Source: Massariosphaeria phaeospora (Eukaryota > Ascomycota > Dothideomycetes > Pleosporales). From it: DNA of 64,000 nt. The notes below the pieces were generated by a model. It had not been told where the DNA came from. It did no database searches and worked only from the letters and a program-made list of their open reading frames with translations. Positions 52,457-63,081 of this stretch are shown one piece after another (position 1 is the first letter of the stretch; each line of letters begins with the position of its first letter). The position numbers were made by a program, and so were the translations under genes. Where the stretch lies: positions 687,001 through 751,000 of the forward strand of contig JAADJZ010000005.1 in the NCBI GenBank assembly GCA_011032825.1, written 5' to 3'.

Positions 52457-55400
52457 GGTCGGTTTGTAAAGCTCGCGGGGAAGTGCCCATGAGTTCTGTA
52501 TGTTCTGAGCCGTGTCCTTTTTCAGTGATATCCAGCTTGCATACCTGCTAGAGTTACCTACATAGCTTCTCCACTTGAGCTCCGAAGAAGTTTGGATACT
52601 AAACTAGTGTTCCAACCCCATTTTTCTTTTTGCAAGGTTCTGCGACTCCACAATAATGTCGGCCATCGTTCCCCACCTGGTTGGTTCAATAGACATATAT
52701 GGTAGCGTCGCATCTGGCATTGGCTTTGTGGATTCTTAACGGTTTTGGCACGTAAAGAGTGCACTGCCATGACGTATCTTTGTTGAATAGGCGCACGCTG
52801 CTACCGCCTAGAAAGAAAAATTGAAGTCAAAGATGAAGGTAGAAAATGATTTTGTGAGAATAGAAGCGTGATGCTGGAGGTGCCATTCCAAGAGCTTTTC
52901 CAGCGGTCCGTCTGTGCTTGGTAATATGTGCTCTATAGTTTGGTAGTCACATCTATCACCGAAACTTCCTCACCACCTTTTCTTTTCCTCTGCAACTTGC
53001 ATCTTCACCTCCAAGGTTGACTCTTCACGCGCACTTCGGCGCGTTCTTCCCTATGAGATTGACTCCAAGCCATCTTGCTTTTTCTCCCCGCGGCCCGTCT
53101 TTGAGGTTTGGCGTACCGCCCACCGCAAGCCATCCCTCACGGGCCGCTCGCCTCGCAATATACGCGACCCTTTCCGTTGAATTCCCGCTGGTGGCAGAAA
53201 CATCTTTCCCCCATCTTGCCTGGTCTCTCGTGTCACCTGAAATGGACTAGACTAGCCGTAACGGCGGCTACATGTGATCGACCATGGAGAGCCAAGTGGA
53301 GGGGGTGGATACTCGTTTAGTCGATCGATAGATCAACGACTGAGCTTTCCGGTGTCGTTTCCATCCAGCAAATGTATACCCTGCGGCTCAGGGCAGACGG
53401 AGCGGCATGTCGACCGACTGAAAAGCAAAATCCGGTGAAACAACCCAGAATGGTAATTGAGCATGTTGTGGAACCAGTCCACCGCACATGTAATGAGCCG
53501 GACCGATGCCGAACGGCGAACCAGCAGTTAGTGGACCGGACTGTGAGTATATTAACGTTTGAGCTTATTTGTATAGGGCCTGTTGATGACTGCATTATGT
53601 ATGCATCTGCTGGGAGTTGGAACGACGGTGTCGGAAGAAAGAGAGGACGGAGCTGGTGCACAACAAGAAATGCCTTAGCGCCCGGTGTGCGAGAAAAGAG
53701 GTTTAGCAAATGAGCTTGAAATACCCCCTTCCTCGCGCATACAAAAGAAAGTCTGCGTCGTTTTGCTTACTGCGCTATGCTTCGAGTAACGAGCTCACTG
53801 CTCGCAGCGAATCACGATACTTTTGCCTAGGGCGTCCAGGGCGTCCAGGGTGTATCCCAAAGTTTTCGCTCGTGAAGAGGCATCCTAATTCGCCTGCTAA
53901 ACCTATCAGGTACGTACACCGAACCCGAGGTCAGTATAAGGTTGAGAGAAGGCTCTGCGCAGGGCGGCAAATACCACGATACCGTAACCGAACGATTGAC
54001 CCAGCGCGCCTGGTCAGGGCAATGTTCTCTGTGCAATCCTACATATCTAAAGGTTGCCTTCTTTGATGCCGACATGCGATATCCCGGTCAACAGTTTAGA
54101 TGGTTGCCTTCCACTATCTTCGCTGCTACTGGCCTTAGCAAATTTCAGCGCAGCCCCGTACCCAGTGCACCCAGCTTTACCGGATCCTGACGTGCGTCAA
54201 TCAAAGAGTGAGGCGCAACCGCGCGCAGAGTCTCCATGAGGCCTCGACCGGATTGCGAAGACACAAAATAAGGGACGTATGCAGGCTTCCGTATCGGCAG
54301 GCAGGTCTCAGCCTATTGCTGCCTAGCGGGACTTCTACCACGGCTGGTCAGGCACATAAGGCAGCAAAGTTGACGTGTCGAGCTGGATTTATCGAGCGAA
54401 TGAACGGCATATGATGATGATAATGATGTCAAGGGTGTTCGTTACGCTGTGTTATCGGCCTTCGGGCGTCGGCGCGCCAGGCATGCGTAATAGAAGTGAT
54501 AACCAGCACCCGTCACTGCGCGAGTGCCTATTCATCATGCAGCGGAAGGTGCGCAGTTTCGGACACCGATACACACCAACAGCTTCAGTTCCGACCCCAT
54601 ATTAAAGACTGATGATAACCGTTGAGGAGTAAAATGCTGCTGTGCCGCTGAACTGACGGACAGTTGAAACTCGGGGGTCCAGGAAGAGTGCGGACTTGGA
54701 GATGGAATGCAAATGACCCCACTCTTCTAGCTTGCCCCACACCATCCCCACCCTTGTTATGTGCAGCATGCCCGTCGCTAAAGTGCTTACAGGTCCCTTC
54801 CGGTGAACCCACGCTCGACGGGGCTGTATACGCATGCGTGTATGCGTGTGTGAAGGACAAATGGGGCATCGAGAACCCAACACAAAGGATAAAGCATGCG
54901 ATGAATCGCGAGGCATAGGAATTCCGGCCAACCACATCACAATAGCATATAGGCTGTGCACGTCAGAATAGTGTTCATCAGCGGTATCTTACTTGCTGGT
55001 AGATTGCCGATGCCATGCGCTGCGCTGCTGCGTAAACCCTGTTGGGAAGAAAATCACTCGAAAAGGGGATTGTATTTTGCTGCGGCCCCCATGATCCTCG
55101 AAACATAACATGGTTACGACATACATGGGATGCCACTCCGCTATGTATAGTGCCTTTAGACTGATGGGGGCTGAGACTGTGGGACGGTGGTTCGTAGAAT
55201 GGGGCTGAAGCGTTTAGGTGGAGGCACGAGGTGTGTGTGCGGGATGTAGAACTAGTGGTAGTCCAGGGGCAGTGCACTGTCGTCGTATGTGCGGAATTAT
55301 GACGCAGAAAAGATGCAGCTATTCCGTGTAGAGCTATGCGCTGGGGTGTGATAATGTAGAGAGAACTTAGACAATATAATTGTACAACATGAGGCAAACA

Positions 55401-55685
55401 TCTATGAGGTATCCTAGCGTACGTTTAACCAAAGGAAATGTATATTTTTGACATTTGATGTTTACACCAACATCAAGGAAACAGGCGCAATCGTAACAGC
55501 GTAACGTAACGTATCCGGAACTCCAAAGGGTATCAAAAGCGATCGGTTGAGGAAACGTTTGAAGGAGAGTCGTGAAGTTTTGAAGCCTAAATTTAGCACC
55601 TGATAGACTCCGAGCCCCCATGCGCCGTGCCCCCGAAGCCATATCCAATTGTTTAGTACCAAGTGTGCATTGATTACGAGATGTT
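52457..55685. other. Gene-poor region, 3.2 kb
   Basis: This is the longest gap without a visible gene apart from the 8-13 kb array. It contains only short overlapping open frames. A tandem GGGCGTCCA duplication occurs near 53830-53848. There are no transposon remnants or RNA genes I can identify. It should hold the F-box promoter. Confidence 0.45.
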
Positions 55686-57263
55686 TCAAGATTCACTCGA
55701 AGATTCGTCGTCACCACTGTCGTCGGACGCGAAAGATCTCAGGGGTTTGCCGTCACCCAGCTTCCAAGCACCGCTTCGATCGTGGGCAATGAGCCCCTCA
55801 TCTAGAAGCCACTGCTCAAGCATCTTGTCTTTCTTCCATGTAGCAATATCGATCGGAGCGCCCCCTGACTTCCGGTCCTTCTCTAGATGGCGACCAACGT
55901 GTTCCTGGCGCGCGTCCCATGAGGTGGGACCTGAAAATGTATGATCACAAAAGGGGCAGCCGGACTGGGGCGGTGTGTCCCTGAGGACTTGATAGCATCG
56001 CTTCTGATGCTGTACAATGTTATCTTCGGTAACCGGATACTCCTTCTGTGTGCGAGCCGACAGTTGCACAGGCGCAGCATGCATGCGACGTAGGTGCTGA
56101 GTGAAGAGGTCCTTCCGGTTGAAGTCGTTGTGATAGATAGTCTGATCGTCGCGTGGATCCACAGTGGTTGCGCAAAGATCACAGCGCCAGAAACCAAGCT
56201 TGATGTGTTGAGTACTGACATGCCTCTTCCACTCGTTCTTAGAGACGAAGTTCGACTGGCAACCATACCCAGCAAGTGGACAAGGAAATGGTCGTAGTGT
56301 GTCATTGGAAGTAGAATCCTTCACTGCTTTGAACATGCTCGTGGAAGTATTAGAACTGGGGCGCCTTTTCTTGACCCTATTTGAGTCGGATTGATTTGAC
56401 GTGGAGGAGTTCTTTCGCCCATGGCGGCGCCTCGATCCTTGCCTGCTGGAGCCATCGCTTGCTGTTGATGACCGTCTCTGTTTCTTCGTCCTACTTGACG
56501 GCTTGTAGTCGGAGTCGGATGCGTCTTCTTCCATCGGCAGCACCTCTTCGGCAGCGCGTACCGAATTGCCTATGCCGGAGTCGGGATAGATACTGTAGGT
56601 ATCGGGGACGGGCGCAATCTTGGTATATGTAGGTTCCTGGTCGTAATCTCCCTCGGGTTTCAGGTCGCATTGTCCATGGTCCTCAACGACGGCCTCTGGT
56701 TCATGATGTTCGTACTCAAGTTCCCGCAGACTGATGCTTGCGCCGGCCTGTGGAAGCTCGGAAGGGTACACAACTTCGCCAAAGTTCTCAGAAGACAGGT
56801 ATGCTCGTGTGGATTGAGAACACTCCATCGGACTGTCGTAAGGGAGGGAGTGATAAGGATGTGGCGAGCGCAGCTCGTTTTGGGTACCGTGACTGGAGTT
56901 CGTGGACATAGACGATCTGTCCGGAGAACTAATTCGGTATGCATCCACCGATGGCCATTGCTGCTCGTACTGTTGAAGATGCTGGCTCTGGAGCGGCAGA
57001 CTTCGGTCTAGTCCAGCGTGGAGAAGAGTTGGCGTGGAAGGGGAGGGCTCGAGCAAAAAGCGTTGCATTTTGTGCATGCTTAGTATCCCATTGTCGTTGC
57101 TATGGTTGTACCTCGGGTCCTCGTTCAAAGTCATAGTTGTCCTACCGTAAGTGTATCGGGAGATATTCATCTGGCCATAGTACTCATTTGCCGGAGGAGG
57201 ATATGACTGGTCGTCCAAAAAGGGCGGTATCTGAGGCAAGTCGTTGTACTGGTAGACAGCCAT
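55686..57263 (-). CDS. C2H2 zinc finger transcription factor-like protein
   Basis: An intronless frame of 525 residues from ATG 57263. The first ~290 residues are disordered and Ser/Tyr/Gln-rich. A basic region follows (KKQRRSS; RRRHGRKNSS; VKKRRPSS), which suggests nuclear import. The fingers lie near residues 325-460: CPLAGYGCQSNFVSKNEWKRH, then a C-x2-C finger in FWRCDLC with distant His in FTQHLRRMH, and CPFCDHTFSGPTSWDARQEH. The spacing of the second finger is unusually long. The end is acidic (DDSGDDESSSES). This pattern occurs in fungal hypothetical transcription factors; targets are unknown. Confidence 0.82.
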   Translation of the reverse strand: MAVYQYNDLPQIPPFLDDQSYPPPANEYYGQMNISRYTYGRTTMTLNEDPRYNHSNDNGILSMHKMQRFLLEPSPSTPTLLHAGLDRSLPLQSQHLQQYEQQWPSVDAYRISSPDRSSMSTNSSHGTQNELRSPHPYHSLPYDSPMECSQSTRAYLSSENFGEVVYPSELPQAGASISLRELEYEHHEPEAVVEDHGQCDLKPEGDYDQEPTYTKIAPVPDTYSIYPDSGIGNSVRAAEEVLPMEEDASDSDYKPSSRTKKQRRSSTASDGSSRQGSRRRHGRKNSSTSNQSDSNRVKKRRPSSNTSTSMFKAVKDSTSNDTLRPFPCPLAGYGCQSNFVSKNEWKRHVSTQHIKLGFWRCDLCATTVDPRDDQTIYHNDFNRKDLFTQHLRRMHAAPVQLSARTQKEYPVTEDNIVQHQKRCYQVLRDTPPQSGCPFCDHTFSGPTSWDARQEHVGRHLEKDRKSGGAPIDIATWKKDKMLEQWLLDEGLIAHDRSGAWKLGDGKPLRSFASDDSGDDESSSES

Positions 57264-59116
57264 ACTGACGCTTGATTACAGAGTTAAGAGCGAAGCGGTA
57301 TAGCTCGGACCAAGAACTGAGCTAATCGGTCTATCGTGCAGCAGGCTCGAGTCGTAGAATGGCGAAGCAGTGGAGGTGGTATGCGGGACTTCAACTTGAG
57401 TTAGAAAGCAGGTAACTAACGAAAATGGCATAGGCTGCTAGTACCTGTTGTAACGCGGAGCTACCGGTTCAATTGTGCGATCGATATATACCAGCACGGC
57501 AACGCTGGTATGCACCTGTAGGCGACTAAATTGGCTTTGGCAGATCTTGAAGGATGAAAGGGGCGAAGCATTAGTTCCCAGCTTGGATGCAAGTAGGCAG
57601 ATAAGGTGGACCTAATGTAGGTGGACTTGCACTGCCCTTTCGTTTAGTGGAGTATGCCACGCTGTGAGCCCCCAAGGACTACCTGATTTATGAAGAGTAG
57701 CTCACAGCAGAGCCGCATCAAGATCGACCAATAGGAAGGAGAATGCATGGGCCATCAAACACTTACTAGGGATGCCTGCACATGCGTCCACATATTCACC
57801 GGTGGAGGTCGGTTGACAACTGGCCAGCCACCATTTCTTATTACGTGGGAGTCTGCGCAACCCTATGAGGAAAGGTAATAAAAGAAGCCTTAGAAAAAGG
57901 AATGACAGCCGTGTTCTGGTAGATCACTGCCAAAACTCGACACGCCACAGCTTGCTGCGAGCCGATTACGACCCGAGTACGGTGGGTTCACCAGCTCAGC
58001 GGCTAGGGTGAATGGTGTAGAGCCGTCCCCAGCTTTCGACTACCGTTGGGGGCGGGTCGCGCTGAAGGAGAGGCAACAGAACAAACGACTGCGAGAAGCG
58101 AGAATCATGATACTGCAGCTCGCACAAAGGGGAATAGATTCGCCCTCTACTTGTTGTGCTCCCGCACCTGCATCAGGGCCCTGACAGGTCCGGGATACCG
58201 ATGACAGCAGACGGGAAGGACACGCTGATTGAGAATCAAAGCCCCGATTGAGACGCGAGTGCAACTTGAGCCGATTGCAGCAGAGGGTCGAGAGCGGGAG
58301 GTGGTGGTGGAAAGGTGGCACTTGATTCGAGAGAGTAACTCACCGCGATGGGGCGCAACCTTCGAAATGCTCGTCAGGCACCAAAGACAGGGCGGAGCAT
58401 CGTTTGCCTTCTCTTTTAGTTGCACGTCGCCAAAAGGGCGCTGTACGTCGACACCAGCAGAGCGGAAGCCATTGAGAGATATTAGATGGTGTTCAGAACG
58501 TCCGCGTGGGCTCTGTCATTAGCTGCCCACCAGTGTCCTCGCCCGACGAGCGCCCTGGTACTAGGTAGACAGCTTTCACCATCCTCGGCGCTGGGGCGCA
58601 GAACAGATGGGTGCTGTAGAGTTGGGGGCGGTGCGTCCTGCGAAGTCAAGAGTGCAGGTGAGATTGGACACCACATGGCGGGGAAGTTCTGGTGGTGCCC
58701 GCGCGACACACTGCATCCCCCTGCAGCGGCGCCTGGCTTGGCTTGGAAACATCCTTCTCACCTGCCTGGGGAGTGAAGCATTGCTTTACCCGGCGGCTCT
58801 GCTGTGGTTCGTTCTGGTAAGCGCTCGTCTTGCCCTGTCATGTCAGCTTTCTTGCCGTCTGAAGCTGTCGCTAGACGTGCCCGCTATCATCGCCCTCCGC
58901 AGATCTCCGGATTGCTGCGCTCGACATCATGCCACTACCACAGCGCTGGGACAAAGTGGATCGTCATGCAATTAGTTATCTCATTCGGAATAGGCGGTGC
59001 GCATCAGGTATACGGCACCGCGGCAACTACTGCATCGGTCCGCATAGTGGAGATATCCGAGTTCCTTCATACATCGGCATGTGCCGAGAAGAGTGACGCC
59101 TGAAAGAGGCCGTCCT
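57264..59116. other. Long intergenic region, 1.85 kb
   Basis: The upstream region of the C2H2 gene and the 3' flank of EMC3. It includes a gaCCAATagg element near 57728. Frames at 58.2-59.0 kb are short and overlap in both strands. No gene is supported. Confidence 0.45.
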
Positions 59117-60323
59117 CTATGAAGTCAGTTTGGCCACCAGACGGTCCTCGACCCCGTCCAAAATCCATCGATGTTCGAGAACCTCCAAGTTCTCAGCTTC
59201 GTTCAAGAATAGTTTGTCGGGATCCTGCTCGGGACCCATCATGCCTGCACCTGGGTTCGACATAGCCATCTGCTGCGTGACCTGATTGGCACCTAGAACA
59301 CGCATCATCAGCTCAGCCAAAGAAGAACACCAGCACAAGCTCTTGGCCGAAGGGCTGACTTACCGTTGTTACTTCCTAGGATGAAATTATAGACGGGCTG
59401 GAGCCCGAACAGGGTAAGGAAATACCACGACAAGCTGGACACCCACCGAACGTCCAGATCACGAGTACCCACGCCTGACTGCAGCATTGACTTGAATTGT
59501 GGCGTCAGGGGGAAGGGGAGTTTCACTACGGATCAGACATTAGCAAACATGTGGGGAGCTGAATTCTCGGCCAGAGCCGAGATCTGGCCCAATCGAGCGG
59601 AAACTGGCGTAATCGATGGAACGATTACGAACCTGATAGTCGCCCAGAGTCTCGTACAAGAGTGTAGAGACATGAGCCAAAGCTCCGATCTCGATCGCCT
59701 CTCGTGCCTGCCTCCGGCATCGTATGCACGAGCTGGCACTGTACTGCTGAGGGCCACGAATGGAAGAAAAAATGGACTTACTGATAACGAATCCAGAGAA
59801 GAAGGCGTTGATCCACCCCATTATCAACGACTGCGGGACCATCATAGCCATGTTCCCCTTCATCATACCCATCATGCCCTCCATTGCGGCTGGATCTGAC
59901 ATCGGATTCGGCCTGGGCTTCCCTCTTGACTCCGGGTCTGCCAAAAATTTCCCTTCCTGATATGCCGATACCATGTAGGCTTTCCTAGCTTGGAAAGAAG
60001 TCGGCGACAAGACGTTCGCGTTCGTCCGTAGATTGATGCCGCGTACAAGCGCGCGCTGCTGCCGGATCTGTGGGAGGGCTTGTTTCTTGGGCGCCGTCTG
60101 GAGGAGCGTCATAGCATAGTGGCGGAGGATGCCGGTCAATATCTATTGAGCTGATTAGAAGTGGCAATCGCGGCGAGTCCGAGGTCCAGTACCATGACTA
60201 CCGTGATAGGGAGAAGAATCCACCAGCTGTGCAATCATTAGCCTCCGCGTTCAGACGATCTCAACAGGGTACGTACAACAGCGCGGGATCCCGATGGATC
60301 GTCTGCACTATAGGCTGAGCCAT
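59117..60323 (-). CDS. emc3: ER membrane protein complex subunit 3
   Basis: EMC3 is the Oxa1/YidC-type core of the EMC insertase, which places transmembrane segments in the ER membrane. Minus-strand exons: 60323-60277, 60226-60193, 60142-59782, 59525-59364, 59292-59117, giving 259 residues. The N-terminus is MAQPIVQTIHRDPALFWWIL, followed by LLPITVVMILTGILRHYA. The central segment has NPMSDPAAMEGMMGMMKGN and the conserved MGWINAFFSGFV, then KLPFPLTPQFKSMLQSGV. Near the end WVSSLSWYFLTLFGL and QDPDKLFLNEAENLE are typical. Introns are 50, 50, 256 and 71 nt. The third intron is unusually long for this window. Confidence 0.95.
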
Positions 60324-60589
60324 ATTGCACGATACAGACAACAGAGATGGGTCTGGAGAGGGGCCGGGTGAGGTGGGGAGCGGGCGTGGTGGTGATGAGG
60401 AAAGGGCTCCAACTTGCGGAGCGGAGCCTCATGGCGGATTTAGGGCCGACAAGGGTCCGGCGTGCTTTCCTTGTGAACACCTATCCACCCACCAAAGCTC
60501 CACCAGCAACGCCCACCACGAGCTTCGAAGCTCAACCACCTATCAATACTCGCACATCGCGCACTGCATGCCCCGATCCCTAGACCAAC
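60324..60589. promoter_or_regulatory. Shared divergent promoter of EMC3 and SPC2
   Basis: This 266-bp interval lies between the EMC3 start (minus) and the SPC2 start (plus). Both promoters must be contained in it or overlap the leaders. It has purine-rich tracts on the left and pyrimidine-rich ones on the right, consistent with two oppositely oriented leaders. Confidence 0.6.
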
Positions 60590-61383
60590 ATGTCGGCCAC
60601 CACAAAAATTGCGGTCCACTCGCTTGCTGGTATGTTGTTTCCCCCAAACCGACCACCAGCCTCATTACTAACTCACTGTGAATAGATCTGAAGAACACTG
60701 CCGACGATGCCCTACCGAACTATCTCCACTCCCTGAAGTTCAAGCAAATCCACACCCAGACCGACGTCCGGTTAGCCATCGGCTACACAGCCGTCGCGAT
60801 ATCAGGCGCACTCTTCTACTTTGACTGGAAGTTTGGGTGGGACGTCTCCAAGCCGTACACCACGCCCGCGGTGATTGCATACTTCCTCTTGAACACGGCC
60901 TTTACGTACTGGCTATGGTTCGTGGAAGCCGGTGTTGTCTATGAAGGGGAGGGCAAGACGGGCAAGGTCAGTCCCCCAAAACCATCCACAAACGTGATTG
61001 TTCACTAAACGAAACAGGTGCGAATCGCCAGCTCCACGAAGAAGCACATCCCCATCTACGAGTGCGACGTCACTTTCACTCCTGCGCCTTACAACTCGAA
61101 CCCCACCCAGACTCTGCACATCCGCACGCCCTTCACCCGATGGTTCACGGCCGACGGCTACTTTATCGCCAAGCCCTTCCAGCAATGGCTCGCATCGGAG
61201 ATTCCCATTGTTGGCGAAGCGGACCCGAGCAACGTGGTTGAAGAGATTGGTCGCGGCAGTACGGCGGGTGGGGAGAAAGCTTTCAATGTCACGGGCGACA
61301 ATGCTCTTGACATCCTCGAGCAACTGAAGACTAGTGGAGCGAAGGTCACGGCTGGAAGCGGAAGCGGAAGGAGGAGGAAGTGA
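60590..61383 (+). CDS. spc2: Signal peptidase complex subunit 2
   Basis: SPC2 (SPC25 family) is a non-catalytic ER membrane subunit of the signal peptidase complex that links it to the Sec61 translocon. Exons: 60590-60629, 60686-60966, 61018-61383, giving 228 residues; introns are 56 and 51 nt. Two hydrophobic helices can be seen (LAIGYTAVAISGALFYF and PAVIAYFLLNTAFTYWLWFV) separated by a short loop (DWKFGWDVSKPYTTP). A cytosolic domain with TPFTRWFTADGYFIAKPF follows. The end is Gly/Ser/Arg-rich. The gene is head-to-head with EMC3, another ER membrane biogenesis factor. Confidence 0.92.
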
Positions 61384-61863
61384 GATCATCAGTAAGCACG
61401 AGAGAATGGGATACAGTTGACCTAAGCGGAGACTACAAAAGCATGGCGTTTCCGGATGAAGCATGAATATTCGGACTTTTGGCCTGACCCAAGCTGCAAC
61501 ACTATGCGTTGAATGATATCCAGTATTTGAGCGTAGAGTCGAGTATGAGACGTAGAATTGGAACATTAACCCGGACCCTCGATCCACTAATATTTTCTCG
61601 AGCTCCCAACTGAAAAAATGAGATTCGTAGCGCATGATATAGGTTATGTAAGAATATGATCAAAGCTCCACTGTCCCATGCTTAATGAAGATTGCCATTC
61701 AACACCGTCGAAATGCAGAGACAGTGAGATGCCCTAGGTTGCGCCATGCTTCCAACATTCCTAGCTCATTTTGTTTTGTAAAACTATTCAACAATGCAAG
61801 TTGCCGTTATTCATCATTCAACATGCCTCATGTCAATGGTATCCAATTCAATTTGGACGCAAT
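61384..61863. other. Intergenic between convergent genes, 480 bp
   Basis: This is the joint 3' flank of SPC2 and the gene at 61864. It is AT-richer than the surrounding coding DNA. No feature is supported. Confidence 0.4.
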
Positions 61864-63081
61864 TTAATCGTCTTGTTCCAGTAGCGGGAGCACCTCCAAC
61901 TCGCGCTGGATAATCCGCTCGAATTCTTCTCTTTGTATACCGGCTGTCCTCGCCAGGCGGAACAGGCTTTTCATATCGGTACTGATGTGTTGCTTGATGG
62001 CCCGCTCTGCCTGGCTGTCCCTCGCGGCTTCGCGTTCTAGTTTTTCTACCGAGCCCGAAGAGGCGGAGGAGGATGGTCGAGGATGGTTCAGGTCGGCAAA
62101 ATGGTCGCTCTCGAGGGACTCGATGTGCTCGGGCTTGTTGTTGTCGAAGGGATTGGGTGGATTACCGTTCAATCTGTTGGCTGAGTCCGCTGTAAAGGGT
62201 GGAGGCATAGAGGAATCATAGCCGTTGGGTCCCAGATTTGAAGTCTCGAGAGGCTCTGTTTGCGGTTTGCGGTTGTAATCCAAAGAGTCGCCATTGAGAG
62301 TCGACTCGCCAGGCCCGGGACCCTCCTCGTCTGGATCATGAGCATCCAGCGCGGGCTGCACCTCATTCGCATATCTCGCAAAATATTCCAATTCTGAGTT
62401 GGTCGGCCCAACCTGTACGCGGCCATTGCTAACGGGCACAGGAGATCGCTTGTGCGGGGTTTGCGCTGGGGTTCGATCGTAAGCCGCCCAGTAATCATCA
62501 TCGTCCTCTTCCTCTTCCTGTGTGGAGCTCGGTTCTTGTACTGTAGCTGCGTCCGTCATATGGCTGGCGCCGCTATTCGCCCCATATGATTTCCGTCTAA
62601 AGCCAGCTTCATTTGCCTCGTTCATATTAGGGAACCATTCAGTTCCATCATCTTCATCTTGGATAGGCCTCAGCTCTGCAAGTTCCCAGCGGTTGCCCTT
62701 GTCTCCTCCCGCGCACCAGAGATATGTGGGTATGAGGCCAAAGTCGGAGAGGACCAGCCTAGAATGCAGAGTCTCGGGGTCCGACCGCCGGTACAGTATT
62801 CGCTCCGGCTCCTCTACCTCAATTTCTCCTGAGACGGGATGGGGCTCGGCATCGATGGTGCTGACGACCTGGGGCAGCCTGGATGCGACCTCGCTATTCC
62901 AACAAAGCAACGGCAGCCAGTTGTCTGAGGCGAGGAGCTGCACCCGTTGGCGCAGAATTGGCGAGAGAAGGGAAAATAGAGCCGGTGGCGGCTGTTTCGA
63001 AGCGCTCGCAGTTGACAAGCAAGCAAGTAGTGGCGGGAGCAGCTCGCGTGCATTAGGCGGGGAAATGAATTCGACAGGCAT
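61864..63081 (-). CDS. Uncharacterised acidic fungal protein
   Basis: An intronless frame of 405 residues from ATG 63081, the first ATG in frame. I do not recognise a known domain. The N-terminal 150 residues seem ordered (MPVEFISPPNARELLPPLLA; RQRVQLLASDNWLPLLCW; SDFGLIPTYLWCAGG). A very acidic patch EEEEDDDDYWAAYDRTP lies near residue 210. The centre is disordered and Pro/Asn-rich. The last ~60 residues form a likely helical segment (ERAIKQHISTDMKSLFRLA; EEFERIIQREL). Such a conserved head, disordered centre and helical tail suggests a regulatory or scaffold protein, but that is conjecture. Confidence 0.72.
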   Translation of the reverse strand: MPVEFISPPNARELLPPLLACLSTASASKQPPPALFSLLSPILRQRVQLLASDNWLPLLCWNSEVASRLPQVVSTIDAEPHPVSGEIEVEEPERILYRRSDPETLHSRLVLSDFGLIPTYLWCAGGDKGNRWELAELRPIQDEDDGTEWFPNMNEANEAGFRRKSYGANSGASHMTDAATVQEPSSTQEEEEDDDDYWAAYDRTPAQTPHKRSPVPVSNGRVQVGPTNSELEYFARYANEVQPALDAHDPDEEGPGPGESTLNGDSLDYNRKPQTEPLETSNLGPNGYDSSMPPPFTADSANRLNGNPPNPFDNNKPEHIESLESDHFADLNHPRPSSSASSGSVEKLEREAARDSQAERAIKQHISTDMKSLFRLARTAGIQREEFERIIQRELEVLPLLEQDD

